Below are positions 17,580 through 26,899 of a stretch of 50,659 nt of DNA, one piece after another. The translations under genes were made by a program, and so were the position numbers. Source of the stretch: Planctomycetota bacterium (GTDB lineage: Bacteria; Planctomycetota; Planctomycetia; Pirellulales; UBA7805); NCBI GenBank assembly GCA_003389215.1, contig QQVP01000062.1, positions 1-50,659 of the forward strand, read 5' to 3'. Every line of letters starts with the position of its first letter. Within the stretch, counting starts at the first letter, position 1. Below the pieces are notes generated by a model that was given only the letters and a program-made list of their open reading frames with translations, ran no database searches and had not been told where the DNA came from.

Positions 17580-20147
17580 ATGGCTCGGGAAATCGGAAGC
17601 GACCGCCGAGAGGATCGCGGTACGGCTACCGTTAGGTGGTTCTTGGGCCTCCGCGCGCCACTGGTGGTCGCTATCGCCAGCATCGGCGTTGCTCTTGCGG
17701 CGCGGCCGATCTTGGCCCAGCACCCCGAACCCGGTCTGTTAAGCGACAGCCCCGCCTTCCGCGACGCCGCCGTTCACGAAATGCCGTTGTCGCGCGCGGC
17801 GAACGCGAGCGGGAACCCGCTTGGTGAACGAGAGGCCTTGATTCAGTCGCTCGCCGCGGTCGATCCGCCGCAACGCAAGCAACGACTCTACGAGCTTTCC
17901 TTCGCGCCCGAGCGAAGCCGCCGTCTGTTGGCCCTGGAACTGTTGGCCCGCGAGGAGCCCGACCCCGCACTCCGCGCGCGGGTCTCGGCGCTTGCCGCCA
18001 CCGATGCCGACCCGATCGTGCGGGGCCACGCGCGACTGCTCGCCTCCGACTGGGATCTGTTCGCGGTGCCGCCTGCACACGCAGCACCATCCTGGCAACC
18101 ACCGGTCCCGACCACCCCTCAGTTCCCAGTGGCTCCGGCGAGTTTCGAGAGTGCCGCCGACGTCGCCGCGGCACCAACGCCGCCCTGGCAACCCAAATTC
18201 GAACCGGCTTCGTTACTACTCGACTTCCAGCCACCAGCCGACGCCTTCGCGGCGGTGCCCCCGTTCTGGGAAGCGGCCGCGGGTGACGCGGACAGTCTGC
18301 CCGCGGACGTCACCGCGCCGGAACGATCCCCCTTCCGCTCCGCGAGCCAAGCCCAGCCCGGCATCCTGGACCGCCCGCTCGAGGTGCCGACTGAGCAGCC
18401 GTCCCAGGTAATCGATGAGTGGGCCGACACGATCTTGGTGCAGCCCTTTGACGCGCCCCTGGGTTACAGCGGGCCCTCGGGAATCCTCCCGTCGGAGACC
18501 CAATGGAACAGCCACTTCGTCCCGGTCGAAGATCGCTGGCGGCAGGGCTTTCCCGATTGGGACCGCTACGACCGCGGCTTCCCACTCGGCGAAGACTATC
18601 CCTACAAGCTGGGGCGACTCCTGGACCCCTACAACCAAAACGTCCTCAAAGGCGACTACCCCATCCTCGGCCAGCACACGTTTCTCAACCTCACCGCGAT
18701 CAGTCTGCAGAACACCGAGTACCGGCAGGTCCCGACCGCCACCACGCCCTTCGAGAGTACCGACAACCCGTTTGAGGAACCGTTCTTTGGTACGCCCGAC
18801 CAGTTCTTCTACACGCACTACGTCAAATTCATCGTCGACTTATTCCACGGCAACGAGGCCTTCAAGCCGGTCGACTGGCGCGTCCTCATCGAACCGGTTT
18901 TCAACGTGAACCATTTGCAGGTCGCCGAGTTGGCCGTCGTCAACCCGGACGTCCGCCGAGGCAAGCAGCGAACCAGGACCGACTACGCGTTGGAACAGTG
19001 GTTTGTCGAGCTCAAGCTGGCCGATCTCGGTCCCGACTACGATTTTCTCTCCGCCCGGGCAGGCCAACAGTTGTTTGTCAGCGATTTTCGGGGCTTCGTC
19101 TTTAAGGACATCAACCGGGGTGTCCGCCTGTTCGGCACCCGCTTCTCCAACCGTGACCAGTTCAACGTGATCTGGTTGGACCAGGTCGAAAAGGAAACGA
19201 ACAGCGAACTGAACACCTTCGATGACCGACATCAGAATACGGTCATCGCCAACTACTTCCGCCAGGATTTCATCTTTCCCGGTTACACCGGCCTGCTGAG
19301 CTTCCACTACAACCGAGACCAACCCAGCTTTCTCTTCGATCGCAACGACTTTCTCGTGCGACCCGATCCGGCGGGCGTCGCCCTGCCCCATGAAGTGGAG
19401 GCCTACTATCTCGGTCTCGGCGGGGACGGCCACATCGGTCGCATCAATGTTTCCAACCAGTTCTACTTCGTGTTTGGCGAGGACAGCATCAACCCGATCG
19501 CCACCGAAGCGCAAGATATCTTCGCCTCCATGGCGGCCGTCGAGTTGTCGTACGACCGCGACTGGATTCGTTTCCGCACCTCCTACTTCTACGCCTCGGG
19601 CGACGACAATCCAGACGACACGAGAGCCGGCGGCTTCGACACGATCCTGGACGATCCGATTTTCGCCGGGGGCGAGTTCAGTTACTGGCAGCGGCAAGCG
19701 GTCCGCCTGTTCGGCGTCAATCTGGTGCAGCGGAAGAGCATCGTGCCGAACCTCCGCTCCAGCAAAATCCAAGGACAAAGCAATTTCGTAAATCCCGGCC
19801 TGCAATTGATCAATTTTGGCATGGACTTCGAGGTCACGCCTGAATTAAGAGTGATTACCAACGCCAACTACATGTGGTTTGACAACGTGGCGGTCCTGAG
19901 GAATTTCACCTTTCAAGGCGACATCGGTCGCGACATCGGTACCGACTTGAGCGTCGGACTCGAGTGGCGGCCGCTGCTCAACGACAACATCATCATCGTG
20001 GCCGGTTCGGCGGTCCTCATTCCTGCCCGCGGACTGAAGGACATTTACGGCTCGGAAGTCCCCGAGGCGGTCGCCGATCTGACCGGCATGGAATCGGAAA
20101 TCCCCCACTTCCAGTCACATTTTGTTGAGCTGGCGCTGACTTACTAG
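17580..20147 (+). CDS. Outer-membrane beta-barrel protein, porin candidate
   Basis: About 855 residues from the ATG at 17580. A signal peptide (LRAPLVVAIASIGVALAARP) ends in LAQ. Residues 70-280 are Ala/Pro-rich and lack heme motifs. From about 300 the protein is full of alternating hydrophobic/polar strands with many aromatic residues (for example FLSARAGQQLFVSDFRGFVF), and it ends FVELALTY, a typical outer-membrane C-terminal signature. No recognised enzyme motif. The next gene, 39 bases downstream, encodes a decaheme cytochrome. In known porin-cytochrome conduits (MtrB or PCC type) a barrel holds a multiheme across the outer membrane. I propose a similar role; sequence kinship to MtrB is not evident by eye. 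Confidence 0.65.
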   Translation: MAREIGSDRREDRGTATVRWFLGLRAPLVVAIASIGVALAARPILAQHPEPGLLSDSPAFRDAAVHEMPLSRAANASGNPLGEREALIQSLAAVDPPQRKQRLYELSFAPERSRRLLALELLAREEPDPALRARVSALAATDADPIVRGHARLLASDWDLFAVPPAHAAPSWQPPVPTTPQFPVAPASFESAADVAAAPTPPWQPKFEPASLLLDFQPPADAFAAVPPFWEAAAGDADSLPADVTAPERSPFRSASQAQPGILDRPLEVPTEQPSQVIDEWADTILVQPFDAPLGYSGPSGILPSETQWNSHFVPVEDRWRQGFPDWDRYDRGFPLGEDYPYKLGRLLDPYNQNVLKGDYPILGQHTFLNLTAISLQNTEYRQVPTATTPFESTDNPFEEPFFGTPDQFFYTHYVKFIVDLFHGNEAFKPVDWRVLIEPVFNVNHLQVAELAVVNPDVRRGKQRTRTDYALEQWFVELKLADLGPDYDFLSARAGQQLFVSDFRGFVFKDINRGVRLFGTRFSNRDQFNVIWLDQVEKETNSELNTFDDRHQNTVIANYFRQDFIFPGYTGLLSFHYNRDQPSFLFDRNDFLVRPDPAGVALPHEVEAYYLGLGGDGHIGRINVSNQFYFVFGEDSINPIATEAQDIFASMAAVELSYDRDWIRFRTSYFYASGDDNPDDTRAGGFDTILDDPIFAGGEFSYWQRQAVRLFGVNLVQRKSIVPNLRSSKIQGQSNFVNPGLQLINFGMDFEVTPELRVITNANYMWFDNVAVLRNFTFQGDIGRDIGTDLSVGLEWRPLLNDNIIIVAGSAVLIPARGLKDIYGSEVPEAVADLTGMESEIPHFQSHFVELALTY

Positions 20148-20186
20148 CGACGATCCATCCGACGACGACCCAGAACTCGGATACGT

Positions 20187-23100
20187 ATGAAATCGAGGCT
20201 CCCTCCCCGCACCTGGCGGTTCGCCATACCGTTTCTGCTACTGCTCGCGGTGGCCGGCTCCGCGCTGGCCCAAGACCCGCCGCGGGCGGCGGATCCCCCG
20301 CTCCCCTTGCCCGACCGCGGCGAGGCAGTGCCTCCGGCCGGCGTTCCCAACGGGACCTCCGAAGAGGTACCAGTCCCCTTTCCGATTCCCGAACACCTGC
20401 GGCATTTTGACTTTTCGCAGCAGACGGCCGAAGAGGCCGCCGCCAAGAGTCACGGCTGCGTCAACTGCCACCAGTCGGTCGTCGACCCGCACATGCGGCG
20501 GACCGTACAGCTCGGTTGTATCGACTGTCATGGGGGGGACCCGCACGCCACGGAGAAGCATGCCGCGCATGTGCCGCCCCGGCATCCCGACGCCTGGACC
20601 AGTTCCGGCAATCCGGTGCGTTCCTACACCCTGCTGAATCGTGAGAGCCCGGAGTTCATTCGCTTCGTCAACCCGGGCGACCTCCGCGTAGCGCACATCA
20701 GTTGTGGGCAGTGCCACCAGCGGGACACCCTCGCGGTCAAGAAGAGCATGATGACCCACGGCTGCATGCTGTGGGGCGCCGCTCTCTATAACAATGGCGC
20801 CGTGCCGTTTAAATGGCCGCGATTCGGCGAGAGTTACAGCATGCACGGCACGCCGCAGCGTCTGCAGACGGTGCCTCCGCCAACGCCCGAAGAGACCGCC
20901 AAGAAGGGCATTCTCCCCTTCCTTGATCCGCTGCCAAGGTACCAGGTCTCCCAACCGGGCAACGTCCTCCGCGTGTTTGAGCGGGGCGGTCGTTTCAAAC
21001 TGGAAATCGGCATCCCCGAGACCCGGGAGGAACCGGGCCGGCCGCGGTCCCGCCTGAGCAACCGCGGTCTGGGAACGCTCAGTCGCACGGATCCCACCAT
21101 GCTGGGCCTGCAGAAGACCCGTTTGCTCGACCCGACCCTGAACTTCTTGGGCACGAACGACCATCCGGGTGACTACCGCTCCAGTGGTTGCACCGCCTGC
21201 CACATGATCTATGCCAATGATCGATCCCCGGTGCATGCCGGTCCGTACGCCAAGTACGGCAATCTGGGCCGCGCCGCGGCCGAACCGGACGCCTGGGTGC
21301 GGTCCATCGACCCCATGATTCCCAAGCACGAATCGGGGCACCCGATTCAGCACCGCTTCACGAATGCGATCCCGACCAGCCAGTGCATCAGCTGCCATAT
21401 CCACCCCGGCACCAACGTGATGAACAGCTACCTCGGGTATATGTGGTGGGATCAGGAGACCGAAGGCCAGCACATGTACCCCAAGGAGGCCAAACACCTC
21501 ACGGCGGAAGAATTCACCCAAGCCAAGATGAGCAACCCCAACGAGGGCGCTGCCCGGGGGAACTGGTCCGATCCCGAATTTTTGCTCCGCACGCCGGAGC
21601 TCAATCCGCTGCTGACCAAGACCCAGTTCGCGGATTTCCATGGTCACGGTTGGGTGTTTCGCGCGGTCTTCAAGAAGGACCGCGAGGGCTTTCTGCTAGA
21701 TCGCCAGGGCCGCCGCGTCAAGCCCGTCGATAGTGCCAAGCTGATGCAGGCGGTCGCCTTGCCGCAACAGGTCAAGAAGCTCCATCGCAATCGCGATTGG
21801 GATAGCCAGGAAGACATGCAGCGGCTCAAAGAGCTTTCCCAGCAACTGGAAGAGAAATACAAGAATGTGCCCGTGCACATGCTCGACATCCACCTGGAAA
21901 AAGGGATGCACTGCATCGATTGCCACTTCATTCAGGACGTCCACGGCAATACGAAGCTCTATGGCGAGGTGCGGGCGGCCATTGAAATCACCTGTCGGGA
22001 TTGCCATGGGGATGTCGATCGGCGGGCCGTGACCGTCGATGAAACGGGTCGTCCGGTGATGCGGACCACCGGGCCGGCGGCCAATTCCGAGGTGCCGCGG
22101 CGACGGGGACTCGATCTCTTGGCCCTCACCACACCTTCCGGCAAGCGTCGCTTCGAACTGCACGGGGATCGGATCATCCAGAACTCGATGGTCGAGCAGG
22201 GCGTCAGCTGGGAGGTGAGTCAGGTCGCCGATACCCTCAACCCGCAACACGACGATTACAACCCGCTCTCGGCGATCGCCAAGACGGTCCGCTTCGAACG
22301 GGACGTCCAGACCCGAGAAGATCGCCTCGCCTGGGGTGACGTACCGCCGGACAGTCGCGTCTGTGCGCATTCGAGTGAGCGGGTATCGTGCATCGCCTGC
22401 CACTCTTCCTGGAATCAGAGCTGCTACGGCTGCCACCTGCCCCAAAAAGCCAACCGCAAGGTGCCCGATTTGCATAACGAAGGAGACATTACCCGCAACG
22501 AGATTGCCTACAACTTCCAGACCTTGCGGGATGAGGTCTACATGCTGGCCAAGGACGGGACGGTCACGGGCCAGCGGATCGGACCGGCGCGGTCCTCGTG
22601 CGCGATTCATGTCAGCTCGTACAACCAGAACCGGGAGTCGATCTACATCCAACAACAGACGATCTCCGCGGACGGTCTCAGCGGGATCGCCTTCAGTACC
22701 AACGTGCCCCACACGGTGCGGGGCAGTGGCGAAACGAAGGGTTGCACGGACTGCCATCTCTCGGCCGACAACGACAACAATGCCATCCTGGCCCAGCTCC
22801 TGATGCACGGGACGAACTACCTCAACTTCATCGGCCACTACTGCTGGGTCGCCACCGGTGAGCACGGGCTGTTCGGGGTGCCCGTGACCGAGGCGGAAGA
22901 GCCGCAGGCCGTGCTGGGCAGTACCCTCCACCAACTTGCTTTTCCCGACAAGTTCCACGAGCACCTGGAGAATCAGGGTTTTCTGGAGGAAGCCCACGAA
23001 CATCCCGGCGTCGATATTGGCGATCAGCTGCGTCATCCGTTCACCAAACACGAGGTGCTCAGTGCCCAGCTCCGCGGGGAGTTTCTCTACGCGGCCTGCG

Positions 23101-24311
23101 GGGAGGCGGGCGTGCGGGTGTACGACGTGGCCAACATCGACAACAAGGCCTTCTCCGAGCGTATTGTCACGGCACCCTTCTCACCGGCCGGGCAGCGGAA
23201 TTACGTCCGCACCAAGAACGCCCTCGCGGTCGCCGCGCCGACCACCATCGCCCCGGATCCGACCCGCAAACAACATCCTGAAAACGAAGAGCCGGCGATC
23301 CATGCCATCTACGCGTACATCTATGTGGCGGATGCCGAGGAGGGTCTGATTCTGATCAACGTCGGCACCCTGCTCGATGGCCTGCCGACGAACAACTTCC
23401 TGGAACGCGCGCTGACCTTCAATCCAGACGGTTTGCTGCACGGCGCCCGCGCCGTGACCATCGTGGGCACGTACGCCTACGTCTGCTGCGACGTGGGACT
23501 CGTGGTCATTTCGCTGGAGGATCCCCTCCACCCGGTCGTGACCAGCGTGCTGGACGAAACCGTGCTCCGCAAGCCAACCGACGTGCAGGTGCAGTTCCGC
23601 TACGCCTTCGTCTGCCACAAAGACGGCGTGACGGTCTTGGACGTGACCGAGCTGGGTCAGCCGCGTCCTCTCGGCAGAGACGCGACCGTCCCGCTGCCGG
23701 AAGCGAAGCGGATCTACGTGGCCCGCACCTACGCCTACGTCGCGGCCGGTCATCAGGGCTTGGTGATTCTGGATGTCAAGAATCCCGAGCGGCCGAAGAT
23801 GGATCAGATCTACGATGCCAACGGCTGCATCAACGACTTGCACGATGTGAAACTGGGCATTACCTACGTCAGCGAATTCGCCTATCTGGCCGACGGTCAC
23901 AACGGCTTGCGGATTGTCCAGCTCACCTCGCCGGAGACCCCGGGCAATTACGGCTTCAGCCCCCGTCCCACGCCCCGCCTGATCGCCACCTACAAGATTC
24001 CCGACGAGGGCGAGGCCCTGGCAATTTCCGAAGGCGTCGATCGGGACCGCGCCGTCGATGAAGCGGGTAATCAAATCGCCGTGTTCGGACGGGTCGGCGC
24101 GCGGCCCTTGAATTTTCAGGAACAACGTCGGCTCTACCAGCGGCCGGGGACCGGCCAGGTCTGGAAGGTACCCAACCTGGACGCCTATCATCAGCTGCCC
24201 AAGGCGGCGCGGCACCAGTGGCTGCTCGAGCAGTTCCGGCAACTGACCGCCCAGCCAGCGCCCGTTCAGCCACGTCCGCGGCGATATCCCCCCGGCGACA
24301 ACCGTCGCTAG
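20187..24311 (+). CDS. Decaheme c-cytochrome fused to LVIVD-repeat propeller
   Basis: 1374 residues with a clean signal peptide (RFAIPFLLLLAVAGSALAQ). Ten CxxCH sites are visible: near 91 CVNCH, 111 CIDCH, 173 CGQCH, 334 CTACH, 400 CISCH, 575 CIDCH, 602 CRDCH, 735 CIACH, 746 CYGCH and 853 CTDCH. From about 945 to 1290 there are six or so repeats of the type AYVAAGHQGLVILDVKNPE, which match LVIVD repeats thought to form a beta-propeller. The tail is Pro/Arg-rich. The start follows the barrel gene by 39 bases, so the two are likely cotranscribed and paired. Large periplasmic or outer-surface electron carrier; the propeller may dock a partner or bind substrate (inference). Hemes 1-3 are close together and the rest spread, unlike HAO or NrfA. 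Confidence 0.85.
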   Translation: MKSRLPPRTWRFAIPFLLLLAVAGSALAQDPPRAADPPLPLPDRGEAVPPAGVPNGTSEEVPVPFPIPEHLRHFDFSQQTAEEAAAKSHGCVNCHQSVVDPHMRRTVQLGCIDCHGGDPHATEKHAAHVPPRHPDAWTSSGNPVRSYTLLNRESPEFIRFVNPGDLRVAHISCGQCHQRDTLAVKKSMMTHGCMLWGAALYNNGAVPFKWPRFGESYSMHGTPQRLQTVPPPTPEETAKKGILPFLDPLPRYQVSQPGNVLRVFERGGRFKLEIGIPETREEPGRPRSRLSNRGLGTLSRTDPTMLGLQKTRLLDPTLNFLGTNDHPGDYRSSGCTACHMIYANDRSPVHAGPYAKYGNLGRAAAEPDAWVRSIDPMIPKHESGHPIQHRFTNAIPTSQCISCHIHPGTNVMNSYLGYMWWDQETEGQHMYPKEAKHLTAEEFTQAKMSNPNEGAARGNWSDPEFLLRTPELNPLLTKTQFADFHGHGWVFRAVFKKDREGFLLDRQGRRVKPVDSAKLMQAVALPQQVKKLHRNRDWDSQEDMQRLKELSQQLEEKYKNVPVHMLDIHLEKGMHCIDCHFIQDVHGNTKLYGEVRAAIEITCRDCHGDVDRRAVTVDETGRPVMRTTGPAANSEVPRRRGLDLLALTTPSGKRRFELHGDRIIQNSMVEQGVSWEVSQVADTLNPQHDDYNPLSAIAKTVRFERDVQTREDRLAWGDVPPDSRVCAHSSERVSCIACHSSWNQSCYGCHLPQKANRKVPDLHNEGDITRNEIAYNFQTLRDEVYMLAKDGTVTGQRIGPARSSCAIHVSSYNQNRESIYIQQQTISADGLSGIAFSTNVPHTVRGSGETKGCTDCHLSADNDNNAILAQLLMHGTNYLNFIGHYCWVATGEHGLFGVPVTEAEEPQAVLGSTLHQLAFPDKFHEHLENQGFLEEAHEHPGVDIGDQLRHPFTKHEVLSAQLRGEFLYAACGEAGVRVYDVANIDNKAFSERIVTAPFSPAGQRNYVRTKNALAVAAPTTIAPDPTRKQHPENEEPAIHAIYAYIYVADAEEGLILINVGTLLDGLPTNNFLERALTFNPDGLLHGARAVTIVGTYAYVCCDVGLVVISLEDPLHPVVTSVLDETVLRKPTDVQVQFRYAFVCHKDGVTVLDVTELGQPRPLGRDATVPLPEAKRIYVARTYAYVAAGHQGLVILDVKNPERPKMDQIYDANGCINDLHDVKLGITYVSEFAYLADGHNGLRIVQLTSPETPGNYGFSPRPTPRLIATYKIPDEGEALAISEGVDRDRAVDEAGNQIAVFGRVGARPLNFQEQRRLYQRPGTGQVWKVPNLDAYHQLPKAARHQWLLEQFRQLTAQPAPVQPRPRRYPPGDNRR

Positions 24312-24396
24312 TCACGTCGAGACCGCGCTCGCGCAATCAACTCTTCGACATGCCGACCTCCGCGCCGCCGACGCGTCGCACGCGCGTCTGCGCCGA

Positions 24397-26889
24397 TCAC
24401 GGTGACGGTGAGAAGTTCGTGGCCCGCTCGACCAGCTCGAACAGATCGTGGCCGCTCATGCGGAAGGCGGCATTGTGCGGACAAGCGTAGACGCAGCTGG
24501 GATCCTCGTGGGGACCGACCACGTCGCGGCACAGATCGCACGTCGTCGCCTTGCGAGGCGCCTGGGCGATTCGCTCTGTCTCGGGACCGCTTCCCTGAGC
24601 AGAAAACTCATGCATGTTGATATTGCCGTAGGGGCAGTTGTCCGCGCAGAGTCCACAGCCGATGCAATGACTGTCGATCGTGATCTCCAACGACCCGGCA
24701 CGATGAATCGCGTCGACCGGGCAGCCAACCAGGCAATAAGGATCCAGACAGGAGCGACAAGAGCTGGCGACGAGGAACTTGTCGTAGCGGAGGCCGTCGC
24801 GGATCAAGCGGGTTACGCCGTCGTGCGTGTCCGCGCAGGCCTTGGTGCATTCATCACAGCGGGTGCAGCTTTCCAAGTCGAGGACGAGGAGTCGCTGGGC
24901 ATTGAAGAGCCCCTGATCGAGGAAGTTGCTCAGCGGCCGGTCCGTTACCGCTTGCACCTGAGCCTCGCGCTCCAACAGGTGCACCGCGTAGTCGAGCAGC
25001 TGCTGGGCCAGCGTCGGAAACCGCTTCATCAACTGGCGGAAGTGGTCCCCCTTGATGCGGACCAGTTCGACGTCGTCTAGCGCGCGGCAGGTGGCGGTCC
25101 GCAGGCCCTGGTAGCCCGGGGCGACTCGATCGGCAATCAGATCCGAGAGCTCGGAGAGCAGCCCCATCTCCCCAAAATGTTTGCCGGGACCGAGGTAGTC
25201 GAGCACCCGATCTTCATGGACAAAGTGCTGCAAGACCTTCACGAAGCCGAGCCGCACCAGATAGAAGTGGTCGGCCCGGTCGCCCTGGCGAAAGACGACC
25301 TGTCCGGGCGCCACACGAATCAGGTCGACCCGGTCGCGCAGATACGCCACGATCTCATCGCGCTCCTCGTCCGCCACGTCCCGCAAGAAGGGAACCTGCC
25401 GGAGCTGACTCGTGAGCGATCGCTCCCGGTAGACCCGATCCAGTAATTCCCGGGCGACCTCGTTCCGCATCAGCATGTAGAGGACATTGCGGCGGATCTC
25501 CAGGACTTCGCCCTCGGTTTCCCCCACCACGGTGGCCGCCCGCGGATAGTGATTCAAACAGGTCATCTCGCCGAAGATGAGGTCGGCAGGCGTCATCGTG
25601 AAGCAAGCCGCCTTGGCCGCAGCCTCCTGCTCGGCGAACAAGCTGCTGGAAACTTTTCCCAACAGGCGACGTAGTCCGCGGGCGCGGGACTTGTGAGGAG
25701 CCGCGATCGGCGTGCGGACACTGCCGCTGAAGGTGCCCTTCAAGATGATAAAGGCGGTGGTGCCGAACTCCCCCTCGCGGCACAGCACCTCGCCGGCATG
25801 GACGTGCCGTCGCACCACCGATCCCGAGTTCCACTGCAGGAACTTGTGGGGGATACCGGCAAACAGCCGCTGCTGCTTCAGCCAGGCGGCGGAGACCCGC
25901 GTGTCGCCCGGCTCCAAGGGCGTGATCTCGCCGACATCCTGCCGGAACTTCAGCGCGTCGGTCGGGCAGTAGACCATGCACTCGCCACAGGCGACACAAC
26001 TCGACTGGCCCATCGGTTGGTCCAGATCAAAACCAATCTGGGCGGCGTAGCCCTTGCCGACGCGACCGATGACGTAATTCTTCTTCACCTCATCGCAAGA
26101 ACGCACACAGCGATCGCAGAGGATGCAGGCGTTGGGGTCGACGTCGATCAATGAGGAGGAGTGGTCCTCCGGGAGTCGCTGTTGCGGCGGGGCGAATCGC
26201 GACTTGCCGATGCCCAACCGCTCGGCCAGGTCGCGGAGTTCGTTGGGCGTCGTCCCGCTCACTCCCACCTCACCCTCCGGCAAGTGGTCGGCAACCAACA
26301 AGTCCGTGAGCATCGTCACCGCACGCCGCACTCTTTGTCCCGCCTCTGGATCGTTCGGGGATTCGATCGTTTGTACTTCCATGCCCGCTTTCACGGGGTG
26401 ATGGCAGGCCGGTACCAAGGAGCGACCGGGGATTCGCTTGCCGTTCATGCGGCGGTAGAGTTCCACGACACAGATCCGACAGACGCCAGCGGGCGACATG
26501 TGTTCCTGGTGGCATAGCGTCGGGATCGGATTCACGTCGCCGGGCTGGCGGACGAACAACTCGTTCGCCGCGTCGTAGATCGTCGTCAGCCGGGGGATCG
26601 TATCGCCATCCCGATCCCGGAGGATGTTGCCCTGGGAATCCGTGGAGGGCACCGCCGCCTTGACGGTAATCTCTTGTCCGTCGATGGTCAGCGTGACGTC
26701 CCGGTCGTAGTCACGCGCCTTGGCGGCCTCCAGCCGCACGAGTTGGCCATCGATGTCCCGTGAAAAGAGGCCCTCTTCCTCGTAGATCACCGCATCGGTG
26801 TCGATCGCCCGCGGCGCAGCGGAAACTCGACCAGCGCCGTTGCCGGCCTGAGCAGGATCCTTTGCATCGCGATCATTGGGGGTCGCCAT
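24397..26889 (-). CDS. NuoG-like iron-sulfur protein with two cNMP-binding domains
   Basis: 830 residues. Order: NuoG-type [2Fe-2S] domain (Cys126, 137, 140, 162); a pair of [4Fe-4S] motifs (CILCDRCVRSC 255-265, CVACGECMVYC 298-308); a first cyclic-nucleotide-binding fold (about 350-470) whose phosphate cassette FGEMTCLNHYPRAATV (439-454) keeps the key Glu and Arg, with an insert of about 40 residues; a second such fold (about 500-640, FGEMGLLS and RTAT); and a C-terminal ferredoxin region with CTRCDECTKAC, CRSC, CIGCGLCADNC and CDLC, like HydN/DmsB electron-transfer subunits. No molybdenum-cofactor catalytic domain. It lies 10 bases after the NuoEF-like gene and is last in the five-gene unit. 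It should take electrons from that NADH module and be gated by a cyclic nucleotide (inference). Confidence 0.85.
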   Translation of the reverse strand: MATPNDRDAKDPAQAGNGAGRVSAAPRAIDTDAVIYEEEGLFSRDIDGQLVRLEAAKARDYDRDVTLTIDGQEITVKAAVPSTDSQGNILRDRDGDTIPRLTTIYDAANELFVRQPGDVNPIPTLCHQEHMSPAGVCRICVVELYRRMNGKRIPGRSLVPACHHPVKAGMEVQTIESPNDPEAGQRVRRAVTMLTDLLVADHLPEGEVGVSGTTPNELRDLAERLGIGKSRFAPPQQRLPEDHSSSLIDVDPNACILCDRCVRSCDEVKKNYVIGRVGKGYAAQIGFDLDQPMGQSSCVACGECMVYCPTDALKFRQDVGEITPLEPGDTRVSAAWLKQQRLFAGIPHKFLQWNSGSVVRRHVHAGEVLCREGEFGTTAFIILKGTFSGSVRTPIAAPHKSRARGLRRLLGKVSSSLFAEQEAAAKAACFTMTPADLIFGEMTCLNHYPRAATVVGETEGEVLEIRRNVLYMLMRNEVARELLDRVYRERSLTSQLRQVPFLRDVADEERDEIVAYLRDRVDLIRVAPGQVVFRQGDRADHFYLVRLGFVKVLQHFVHEDRVLDYLGPGKHFGEMGLLSELSDLIADRVAPGYQGLRTATCRALDDVELVRIKGDHFRQLMKRFPTLAQQLLDYAVHLLEREAQVQAVTDRPLSNFLDQGLFNAQRLLVLDLESCTRCDECTKACADTHDGVTRLIRDGLRYDKFLVASSCRSCLDPYCLVGCPVDAIHRAGSLEITIDSHCIGCGLCADNCPYGNINMHEFSAQGSGPETERIAQAPRKATTCDLCRDVVGPHEDPSCVYACPHNAAFRMSGHDLFELVERATNFSPSP

Positions 26890-26899
26890 CGTCTCTCGC

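Noticed and set aside
20238..21647. Long open frame on the minus strand opposite the decaheme gene
   Set aside because: High GC gives long antisense frames; the plus frame has ten CxxCH sites and a signal peptide, and the minus product shows no domain.
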